NCBI GenBank assembly: GCA_025617745.1
Contig: CM046858.1
Location: forward strand, 39,849,850 to 39,913,849
Direction of reading: 5' to 3'
Length of the DNA stretch: 64,000 bases
From: Heliocidaris erythrogramma
Lineage: Eukaryota > Echinodermata > Echinoidea > Camarodonta > Echinometridae
Shown here: positions 55,701 to 64,000 of the stretch, one piece after another
Numbering within the stretch: the first letter of the stretch is position 1
Layout of the letters: every line of letters begins with the position of its first letter
The notes under the pieces: generated by a model
What the model saw: the letters and a program-made list of their open reading frames with translations, nothing else
Databases searched by the model: none
Told to the model about the DNA's origin: nothing
Made by a program: the position numbers and the translations under genes

Positions 55701-57995
55701 TATTACAATGTAGAAAGCAATAGAGAAATCCAAACTACCCTTTTTCATTCACATTTTCAAATCGTTCTTTTAATATTTTATAATATGAAATAACAAGTAA
55801 CAAAGTACAACAGGACTGGCCTTTATCCAGCACCAGTCATGTATGGAATGTCTGTAAGCACTGCTCTTAACCTTGCATTTAAATTTCAACCTTTGCAGGT
55901 GGGGGTTGATTAATACCAAATTACAAAGTATACATGTCACATTGAATAATTTAATTCAAAAGTCATCAGTGGATATGGTCTATTTTTAATCTCACAGAAA
56001 TAAATATATTGTATATATTTCATTTTCTTCACTTTTTTTAAATCAAATCTTGTAATTTTCAAGCAGTACTGCATCACTATATTAGTCTGGTTTTATAAAA
56101 TGTCCAATAGCATTACATACTGAATGTACATGAAATACAGGGGCTACGGGGCATTTTTGAAAGGGGGGATAACTTGATTTCACTTGAATAATGACAATTT
56201 TGGACCTGTTTTCAGGGATTTTATGAAACGTGTCTACTGATACAAAAACAGTTTCACAGTAATTTTCCAACCCTAATAAAATGAATGTACATGTATGTCC
56301 CAACAATTACTTTAACAAATATGTTCATGCATCGTAAAATTAAAACAATGTGTGACACTAATTGCATTTTTTCAGATGCCCTATGGGGCAACCCAAATAA
56401 TCTTTAAAACTATCAATGCCGAAACAAAAACAACAAAAAATATTACCTTGAAGAAAAAGAAATAATACTTTGTGCTTACATTACTTGAATGAAAAATGAA
56501 TAAATGCTACAAAATTACTCAAATGTATCAAGTGATCTCTGTTGTAATATAGGGTTTAGGTTTCATTGTCAATTGTGGGATAATCAAAACATTTCACACA
56601 TTAGCAAAACAACTATTTGGCAAAAAATGTTTAAATAACACCTTATTCATGAACGGGAATTATTTGCCTAAATAGCACAAAATCGGAATCATTCTAATTC
56701 TATTTACTGGTTACAGGCATGATATTATTGTAACCAAGAATATACAACAGAGATTTACTGCTAGCACAGGATATACTTGGTTGCCTGCCACATCAACTGA
56801 TTTGGTCAAAATTTCGAATATGGTTGCCCGACTTGTGTTACTGTCAAGCCGGACACGTGTCACGATAAAGGGAAGTATTGAAAACGGTTCCATGATAAAA
56901 GACAAGCTTACAAATATTGACAAATACTGACAAGACAACTGGGGCTACACAAACATGGTACATAAGTATTGACCATATGGCAAAAGGCTAATCCTCAAGA
57001 GTCGGAAAGTGTGGGGGATCCGATGCTTAAAAACTACAAAAGTCCATGATTCCTGTGTCGTGTAACACATGATGATAGTTCATGTAATCTTTTTGCTTCA
57101 AACGGGGGAACCTCTGTCATTTTTTTTGTCTGTATGTGTTAGTATATGAGTGGCAAGAGTCTTATTAGTACAAATTACGATCAAAACTTCATTATTTTTC
57201 TTAATACATGTAGCACGAGGCACAGAGTTGATAATCAGATATCGCATGCTTGTTACCCAGAAAAGCATGGATAGTTCTGTCAACTCAAGAAATTCAAATT
57301 GTCAGGCTACACTTCAGTTCCTTAGTGATGATATCTTTCTGATTATTACTTTCAAATTAGCTAATTCAAAATACTGTAAACATATTACAAACAGATCAAT
57401 GTGGTATCCATATCAAGTGCAGCCAATCTGTATAACGATCCTACTCATCTAGACATTGCACATACAGTCAAGTGGAACTGTATGCCATCTGACTAAATCG
57501 TAATCAAATTGATAATGTGCAAGCTGCATTAATTATGGTTTAATTCAAAACCAGTGTTGAATAGCAATATGATTCTAGTCCACTTAAATGTCATAGAAGC
57601 AACAAAATAAATGTGATTTTTAAAGTTTGAATCTTGAAATTTAATGTAGGCTTTGATTGGAAGCTTGGTGTTTTATTATTATTTTTATTTTTTTATATCT
57701 TTCCTTATACTATAGGCCTATATAATTAAGTTTCAATATAACTTTAAAATCACATTATTTGGCAGTTTTCATTCATTCTAAGAAAATTTCTAACCTAAGC
57801 AAAGAAGCCTCTGGCAATAACACCTGAAAAAAATGGCAGGTAAGTCAAATTACCCGCCATTGGGGCATACATCTTACAAACGGAGGATTACAAGATTCAA
57901 ATTTCATTGTAAAATTACGTAACAGTAAAAGAACATAACAAAATCCACAAGAAATTGTGGTAACACCATTCAAAACACCAAGTAACTCCAAAATT

Positions 57996-58249
57996 CTGGG
58001 GCGGTATTCTGAAAACTATGTTATCTTTTATGTTAAGGAAAAGTATGTTAATTGTCATAACAAATTGAAATTGCGTGCAATAAACACAAATCATTGGTGC
58101 TTGCGCAGATGTCTCTGTTAACTTTACGCGGGCACAGCCATCTTTGCGCAATCATTAACCAATGACTTGTCGTGATTTTGATTTGTTATGACAATTAACA
58201 TCGTTTTACTAACATAAAATATAACACCGTTTTCAGAATACGGCCCCAG
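57996..58249. mobile_element. 254-bp MITE with about 80-bp TIRs
   Basis: CTGGGGCGGTATTCTGAAAA at the left end and CTGGGGCCGTATTCTGAAAA, the reverse complement of the right end, are followed by parallel words TGTTAATTGTCATAACAAAT. The two arms make up most of the element. The target duplication is not clear. Elements with a GGGGCCGTATTCTGAAAA end are common in marine-animal genomes (general knowledge, not checked here). Confidence 0.85.
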
Positions 58250-58509
58250 ATGGTTAGTTTTAAATTACATAGTATTCCAAAAATATATATATTAGCGTAT
58301 TTCGATAACGTTTCTTTGAATGAAGAGGAGATGCCTTTTTCTACTTGCCGAATCTCTGTTGTGTTTTGGAATAGGACTGTAGTATGGTGACAAAGCTTTG
58401 GTAGTTGATGCTATGATGCGTTGGAACAGACCTATGAGCGGGAGGAAATGGAAAAGTATGATTTAGTTACTATACTTCCAGAATGTAGGCTTCTATGCTG
58501 CATACATAC

Positions 58510-58628
58510 TCCTCTCTCTTTCTCTCACTGTCTCTCTCTCTCTCTTTCAATCACTCATCATTTTCTTCCTCTTTACACCTTTGTCTCTCACTCTCACCAT
58601 TTCTACCCCCACCCCCCCCCCCCCCCCT
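58510..58628. repeat. (CT)n-rich tract and poly-C run
   Basis: T/C-rich sequence ends in a C run at about 58611-58627. The arrangement and wording (TCAATCACTCATCATTTTCT) resemble 55245-55320, so the two tracts may be copies of one repeat. Confidence 0.8.
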
Positions 58629-58930
58629 CTGGGGGTCAAGTGATATCATATGACCATGTATTTTTCTTTCTTACCCTCATGACCGTGCAAACAAGTTCCC
58701 TTCGAAAGTGATAATGCACGGCTGAGACGGCGCGTACAAACTTAAGACGTAGCTTCATACAGCAAGGTCTTATAGCAAGGACCGCGCATTATGCTTTTTG
58801 GCTGCTGCGCTAATGTGATGTCATCAAGGAGAGCAAATGGCGGCATCCATAACTGCAATTCTTAGCGTTCCGAAGGGGTTAGTAACCAAATTTTTGACTG
58901 ATATTCATATTGTGGACCCGTTTGATAAAG

Positions 58931-59095
58931 CAAATAATTCATGTTTTGTGGCTCTTGAATTAGTGATATGCACTGCACTCAGTTAAGCCACAATGAGATG
59001 GGATAATGAACTTGACAAGTCTTGTTCATTATCCCATTGTGACTTAACGTTTGTTCAGTGCATATTCACTATGCACTCGAAACATGAATTATTTG
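58931..59095. repeat. long imperfect palindrome, arms about 75 bp
   Basis: Arm 58931-59011 and the reverse complement of 59024-59095 share CAAATAATTCATGTTT, TAGTGA(A)TATGCACTG and GTTAAG(C/T)CACAATG, then GGGATAATGAAC, around a 12-base centre. It lies in the presumed last intron or 3' flank of NUS1. Confidence 0.85.
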
Positions 59096-59452
59096 TATAC
59101 TATTCTTCAAAGCATGTCATTTGGTATTGCTGTGAAATAAATAGAGAGAGGATGAAACAGAATCTCATGAAGCTACATGTAATACACAACATCCAAATGT
59201 ATCAGAACTACTTTTGCACAATTCAATTTATTCCAATACAATATGTTCAAGACATATGCAACAGAAGCAAGGTTTGGAGACCACATTCAACTCAGGATTT
59301 CCCCCGTTTGTAAAAAAATAATCCTACAATTGTATTTCAAAAGCATTTTGTTTCCAGGAATGAATTAACAAGTTGTATCTATGCTAAAAAATAGCAAGTC
59401 ACACCAGCAAATGAGCATTTCAGCTTGAAATGGTGGGCAAAATGGGGTGATG

Positions 59453-60175
59453 ATTAATTCAATTCAATTTCAAAACATTTATTTCCAACTTTTCAATATA
59501 AGTGTACAAAGTAATAATGTTTTTACCAAAAAATACGACACAATACACATTCATATGGTACACACATAGTTGGAGGACACACCTCCAAAAGCAAAAGCTT
59601 GAGGGAGGGTGCCCTTAGTAACATAATACATAATATTACATAATAAATATATAAAAAGACAATAACTACATACAAAAAAAAGAAAAAAAGATAACATTCC
59701 TTAACCGCTGAGCTTAATTAGAGGGAAAAAAGGAAAGAGAGAGAGAAGAAAAAAAAAAGAAAACAAAAAAAGAGGGAGAAAGAGGGAAAAAGGGGAAGGA
59801 TGGAGGTGCAACATACAATGAGTACGGATAAGAGATGTATTCACAAAGAAGCAGAGAGAAGAGAGGGAGAGAATAGACCCAATGGAGGGTTAGGAAGAAT
59901 CTTAAACCATATTATTTGTAAGATGAAGTGAGATGTTTTTTTATCCTTCTTGAGAAGCTGGCAAGAGATGCGGAGTATTTTATTGTGTCGGGGATAACGT
60001 TCCACAGCTTAGGTCCCGAGTACCGGATGTTATGTTGGAATAATAAGGTTCTGTGCTTGGGTAGATGGATGTGATTTGCGTGTCTGGTTTCGTATTTATT
60101 TATTTATATCGGTAAATTTTAGTATGTTAAATTGTTTGAACAAATGATCGACGTGACACCGGGGGGCAGTACCTG
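59453..60175 (-). pseudogene. CR1/L2-like LINE 3' end
   Basis: On the minus strand HLPKHRTLLFQHNIRYSGPK, LWNVIPDTIKYSASLASFSR and RIKKHLTSSYK-stop form the classic C-terminal tail of CR1/L2-type RT ORFs (GpkLWN.iP..ik.s.s...F). About 480 bases of 3' UTR follow, ending in a short ATTGAATTGAATT microsatellite at 59453, typical of this LINE group. Only the last 60-70 codons remain. It sits downstream of the last NUS1 exon found. Confidence 0.8.
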
Positions 60176-60212
60176 TAGCAAAATGGTGTGATGATTAGAG
60201 TATGATACTTAC

Positions 60213-60312
60213 ATTATTTCTGTTACTCTGATCTTCCATGGTGAGTATCCAAGTAGACTATTCACCCGTCCAAACTGAATGATCAGATCTGGGTCTGGAT
60301 ACTCCAGCAATG
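60213..60312 (-). CDS. NUS1: NUS1 exon 4
   Basis: This 100-bp exon (acceptor AG at 60313-60314, donor GT at 60211-60212) encodes [20 protein letters not shown] and [13 protein letters not shown]. The PDPDL...FG.V.SLLGY.PW.IR.TEI pattern is diagnostic of the C-terminal half of NUS1/NgBR, which pairs with the catalytic dehydrodolichyl diphosphate synthase subunit at the ER. The exon starts in phase 1, matching exon 3, and ends in phase 2. The family's final 25-30 residues, including the conserved C-terminal RxG motif needed for cis-prenyltransferase activity, must be in another exon. I could not locate it between here and 53.5 kb. Confidence 0.9.
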
Positions 60313-61147
60313 CTGAAAGAAAAACAAATGTTTAAAGATTTATAAAGGCTTGTGGGGGGGGGGGGGGGGAATGAGATTTCAATATATATGCTACCCTGCA
60401 TAAACGTGTTCAATTCTGATGATTATAATAAAATAATATGTCTCGTTTACCCAGGGTAGCCTCATCATTAATAATATTGTTCTCCTAAGGACCATGCAAT
60501 CATATCAAAGTTCTAAAAAGTCTTACGAATGGTAAACTTGACATTGCAAGGAACTTTATACATCAAACAGGAGAAAATACCGATCAAGATCCAATCAGAG
60601 ACAATCGTGCCATGAGACTCTGACATCACTACGATCCGCAGCCGATTGGGCCTTTCCGCTCACTGGAAGGCTCACAATGCTCCAAATTTGACATTCTGCT
60701 ATTCTTATGTATATCATGAACCCCATACAGGAAGGTTTCGTATGTTTACATTTTGCGGATGATAATTGATCTTTTTAAATATTTTTTTAATCAGATAGCA
60801 CTCGAATTGTATAATGAGCAGAGGCATTTAATCCGCTTTTATGAATACAAGCACTAAACTGTCATTGTGGTCTGGCTAGCCACAGAGAGAGAAAAAAATC
60901 ACAATATAAAAACGGAACTGTGATGAAAGGCTCGTTCTTCAGAAACATGAGAACTCCTACAATCTGTTGTAATAACTCGGGCTCGCATTTATGGAAAATG
61001 TGTAAGATAACAATATCAAATTGTATCTAACATATGCTAACTTTCTATTCATAACTTGGTCTAATGAAGATGGACCTTGCGTTAACCTACTGAATACTAA
61101 GGACATCATAACTCGGGCTCAAGTCTATGGAAATATGTGTAATACAC

Positions 61148-61288
61148 CTGGGGGTGTTTCATCACGTGTCTTGTTGGTGATTTTTACTAACAAATTTTCT
61201 CTCAGCCAATCAGATGCAAGGATTTCAGTAGCATATAACAGTTATTGCAACTTTTCATTGATGACAAGTTTTATGAAACAGGGCCCAG
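61148..61288. mobile_element. MITE family A, copy 2
   Basis: The ends CTGGGGGTGTTTCAT and ATGAAACAGGGCCCAG are inverted repeats. The inside ATCAGATGCAAGGATTTCAG matches the copy at 54305-54434. It lies between NUS1 exons 3 and 4. Confidence 0.8.
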
Positions 61289-61423
61289 GGCCCCATAACA
61301 CAAAGGTTTACAATCAACTGCGAAATAGTAATGGCCAATCATGATCATTGTTGTATGCACATACATGTATTGTTCATTCAAAAGGCTGCAATTGATTGCA
61401 AATCTTCGTGATACAGGGCCCTG
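61286..61423. mobile_element. MITE family B, abutting family A copy
   Basis: CAGGGCCCCATAACACAAAG at the left and CAGGGCCCTGTATCACGAAG (reverse complement of the right end) form about 34-bp TIRs, continuing as GTTTACAATCAACTG versus ATTTGCAATCAATTG. It begins within the last three bases of family A (CAG), so one element probably inserted at the other's GGGCCC terminus. Confidence 0.8.
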
Positions 61424-61453
61424 AATCAAGATGTATCCATCAGGATAACTTAC

Positions 61454-61603
61454 AATTCATAGCTTGGTCTAGATGAGTAACATCTATCTCAGCTGCTCTG
61501 CATCTCTTGTCAGCTACATCTTGACATAGCTGTCTTGCCGAATACAACACATCCTCTCTCCCATCTTCACAAGAAATCAAGGCTATTCGTGTTTTATTTG
61601 TGG
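61454..61603 (-). CDS. NUS1: NUS1 exon 3
   Basis: This 150-bp exon (acceptor AG at 61604-61605, donor GT at 61452-61453) encodes TNKTRIALISCEDGREDVLY, then SARQLCQDVADKRCRAAEID and VTHLDQAMN. The pattern LIS.EDGR.D......LCQ.VA......EID...L matches the central part of NUS1. Both ends are phase 1 (after AAT, T| carries into exon 4 to give Ser). Splice-site quality is good (TTTCAG acceptor, TT|GTAAGT donor). Confidence 0.9.
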
Positions 61604-62422
61604 CTGAAAGGAAAAGATAACCAAGCTGTTAAATGTGCTGCTGATAGCAAACGCAAGAAGGTGATGCAACTACAAATAATGCATTCACAAGTCATCTAAA
61701 TGATAACATGGAACTAGATTGTTTGGGTGGAGGGTAAGATATCCTGAATATGCAATGAACACTTTGATTACACCATTTCACTCAATCTCTTTTTTTTTTT
61801 TTAAATATAATTGTCATATCGCAAGTCCAGTATCGAAATCTCTGTATTCAGAATTTCAGATTACCCAGGGCTCGACACCAGCAGATGCCCGGCACACACT
61901 GACACCATACAGTAGATCTGAGTCTGAGACTAATCTAAGACCTTATAACTGTCAATCTGGACCCCTTACGAAAACAAAGTTGGTGTGGAACCCTGACAAT
62001 ATTAACTTCCATATTTTATGAACGACTTGAAAGTTTGAGTAATTACTTTGGTATATCCAAGAGTTTCATGCATATTACACTCTGTACCCCTCATATTTCT
62101 TTAATGCTTTGAAATCTTTGATGAAAATTTATAAATTTTCATTCAAAAATCAAACTCTTACGTTTATTAACTTTTACATGTACATATACATCACTGAAGA
62201 AGAAACATTATCAACTGCAATTTTAAAAGAAGGAGAAATGTGAGAGATTACATTTGATGCAATAATTGTTAAAATAAATCAAAACTAATGCACCTTTTAA
62301 GGTCTGATGGTGGAACATAAACTTATTAGTAAGCTTGCATATCTAAAAATGAAGAATTCACATCATCAATCTAATGGAAATATCACTGAACTCGATAATT
62401 CTATTTTCCCTTTGATACCTAC

Positions 62423-62575
62423 CTTGTGAAAAATCTTTGCTGATGACTTCATAACACCTTCCTCCATTTCTCACCGGAGCTTCAAACTGGAAGACAAGTT
62501 GATCACTCTCAGAGATTTCTGCCATCTTTTCCTGCACCACTCTTCTCAGTCTTGAATGATTTTTCTTGAAGTAAC
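62423..62575 (-). CDS. NUS1: NUS1 exon 2
   Basis: This 153-bp exon (acceptor AG at 62576-62577, donor GT at 62421-62422) encodes GYFKKNHSRLRRVVQEKMAE, then ISESDQLVFQFEAPVRNGGR and CYEVISKDFSQ. The start joins exon 1 as FDNEG-YFKKNHSRL, the conserved (D/N)EG.(F/Y)K.N..RL segment of NUS1 proteins. The rest is a variable loop in the family. Both ends are phase 1. The gene's regulation is not evident from this exon. Confidence 0.9.
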
Positions 62576-63369
62576 CTAAAAAATGCACAAGATTACAAAT
62601 TTGATTAATTTTTCAACAGCAAAAAAAACCCTCATGGTGTAAATAACACATTTTGCTCACAAGATCTGTTGTTAAAAAAAAAAGAGTTTAGAAAGCGTCA
62701 AAGCACTTCTTGATTTTCATTGGTGATATTTTTTGTGGTTTGTCTGCTCGTTACATTTTCTCCCTCTTTTTTCCTTTGAGTTTGAGAGCTCCTTTTTCAA
62801 TTTACAAGATCTTTCAGAGCATTCCAGAGCTAAAGTAAAGGGGTAAATCACTCTCCACTCCTTTTTATTCATTTCTCTGTCTCTCTCTCTCTCCCTCTAG
62901 TCTCTATGGAGTTCTTCCTGAAATCTGAATGAACAGAAAATGTTTTATCATCCCAAAATATGAATTGTTAAAGTTTAATAAACCATGATAGACACAAGAG
63001 TTTTCAAATAGTATTTAATCATATTGTCAATGGGAGAAATCGTCTAAAGATCTACAGTGTACCTACTCTGAACCATTTGGCATTTTCATTACATGAGCCG
63101 GAATATCATGTTCATCTGCTTCTTGTCAGATATTTAATCATGTTGACATAATGCTTGCAATTAACAATAAAGAACCAGTAGTTACACAGTTAATATCTAC
63201 CTAATTAAAACCAAGGATTTCTGTGATAACTCCTTGTTCAAACAACATACAAGATTCTAACATTCCCCCCCCCCCTTTTTTTTTGAAGTTTCATTGACCT
63301 TGACCTTCATGACCTTGCTTGCACTTTAAATTGATGACATGGATGAGATCACAAACAACAGTCTTTTAC

Positions 63370-63679
63370 CTTCATTATCGAACAGAGATATGAATGGAAA
63401 TCTCATAGCTATGCACCACACCAGTAAACTAGCAACATCTTCATCTGAAATGTGATTTTCCACGATCTGAAGACCGATGTGTATAGGAAGTTTTGGAAGG
63501 TTTTTTGAGTCTATCCGGCACCTTTCTGCGGACAGTTTACGTTGATCTCCGAGGCACAAACCAAAGCGTTTTGAAAGAAACCTCCACGCGAGTGTCCACA
63601 AATAGAGGCGGACCCACAGCACAATATGCACAAAATACAAAAGAACAGTGTGAACAACATTTAGAGCCATAGTTTTCAT
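63370..63679 (-). CDS. NUS1: NUS1 exon 1 (start codon, membrane anchor, conserved core)
   Basis: The ATG at 63679 opens MKTMALNVVHTVLLYFVHIV and continues LWVRLYLWTLAWRFL, a hydrophobic N-terminal membrane anchor. After a linker comes LPKLPIHIGLQIVENHISDE, DVASLLVWCIAMRFPFISLF and DNEG, the start of the cis-prenyltransferase-like fold of NUS1 (Nogo-B receptor). The product is the non-catalytic ER subunit that stabilises and activates dehydrodolichyl diphosphate synthase for dolichol synthesis and N-glycosylation. The donor GAAG|GTAAAA is at 63368-63369, phase 1. Exons 1-4 give 237 residues plus two bases, close to the family's length less its last short exon. Confidence 0.92.
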
Positions 63680-63863
63680 GAAAAGTGGCTTACATCGAAC
63701 CTTTCAAATCTCGGATTGTCTTTTCAAACACCCAAGACAAGTGTACAGTCTAACGTGGCTCATCTCAACTGAAGTTGCCGATCAAAATAACGGGAAATTA
63801 GATTTATATGTACGGTATCTCTTAGAAACGATTAATTCGGAGTTGCTTTAAAGATCACATTAC
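63680..63863 (-). promoter_or_regulatory. presumed NUS1 promoter / 5' UTR
   Basis: About 180 bases separate the NUS1 ATG from a dispersed repeat copy. No TATA box or clear factor sites were seen; the assignment rests on position only. Confidence 0.3.
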
Positions 63864-64000
63864 AAGAAAATCACAAATATGGCAATTAATGTATCACTAG
63901 AAACTGGGAAGCTTACAGATGGCAATCGTATAAGTTTTATGTCAACTGCGTATCTGATGATTATAAAAACAACATAAATAAAAGCTCTGGAATATCCGAG
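63864..64000 (+). repeat. dispersed repeat, copy 2 (runs off the right edge)
   Basis: AAAATCACAAATATGGCAAT through GGAATATCCGAG matches 2698-2850, with a 12-base deletion and a few substitutions. The match reaches the last base of the window, so the repeat continues outside. Confidence 0.85.

Noticed and set aside
55125-55723. Leu/Ser/Phe-rich open frames on the plus strand
   Set aside because: Generated by (CT)n low-complexity sequence, with no codon or domain evidence.
59930-60180. Possible last exon of NUS1
   Set aside because: The minus-strand translation is a CR1/L2 RT tail (GPKLWNVIPDTIK), not the NUS1 C-terminus.

Overview
The window looks like the nuclear genome of a marine invertebrate deuterostome, most likely an echinoderm. 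The evidence is AT-rich DNA, split genes with GT-AG introns, a Tie-type receptor and a NUS1 gene, and a repeat load typical of such genomes: Penelope, I/Nimb-like, CR1/L2-like and L1/Tx1-like retroelements, tRNA-derived SINEs, many small inverted-repeat transposons and unusually long poly-C/poly-G tracts. The species cannot be named from the sequence alone.

Three host genes can be supported, all on the minus strand. (1) About 5.27-21.3 kb holds the 5' half of a Tie-like receptor tyrosine kinase: a signal-peptide exon, two Ig-like exons and three 8-cysteine EGF exons. Every internal junction is phase 1, and the kinase half lies beyond the left edge. (2) About 49.3-53.45 kb holds a four-exon gene for an unrecognised Arg/Ser/Asp/Glu-rich, probably disordered protein, with CRE-like sites upstream of its ATG. 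(3) About 60.2-63.7 kb holds four exons of NUS1 (Nogo-B receptor, the non-catalytic subunit of cis-prenyltransferase). Its short last exon was not found.

The rest is mostly mobile and repetitive DNA. 0.3-2.1 kb: a Penelope-like element split by a 558-bp insertion with long inverted repeats and a 9-bp target duplication. 4.7-5.1 kb: a TTAA-flanked MITE. 6.4-8.9 kb: an inverted-repeat element holding a LINE remnant. 10.8-20.0 kb: a 9.2-kb TA-flanked interval with CACTCTAAAAAG ends, holding a nearly complete I/Nimb-type LINE, all inside a Tie intron. 22.0-23.0 kb: a second TA-flanked element with related ends. 26.5-28.9 kb: an L1/Tx1-like LINE cut off before its RT domain. 28.9-38.7 kb: two copies of a foldback element whose inverted repeats are tandem 26-bp units. 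41.9-44.4 kb: a minisatellite of about 41 bp with a local 164-bp higher-order repeat. 44.5-48.1 kb: older degenerate duplications, a telomere-like patch and a near-perfect 105-bp palindrome.

The most notable structure is the foldback pair. The second copy has matching outer ends and a 9-bp direct repeat (GTTTTGCAG), and it carries a 640-bp insertion that is absent from the first copy, which gives a relative order of events. No CRISPR array, operon, phage or toxin system was seen.
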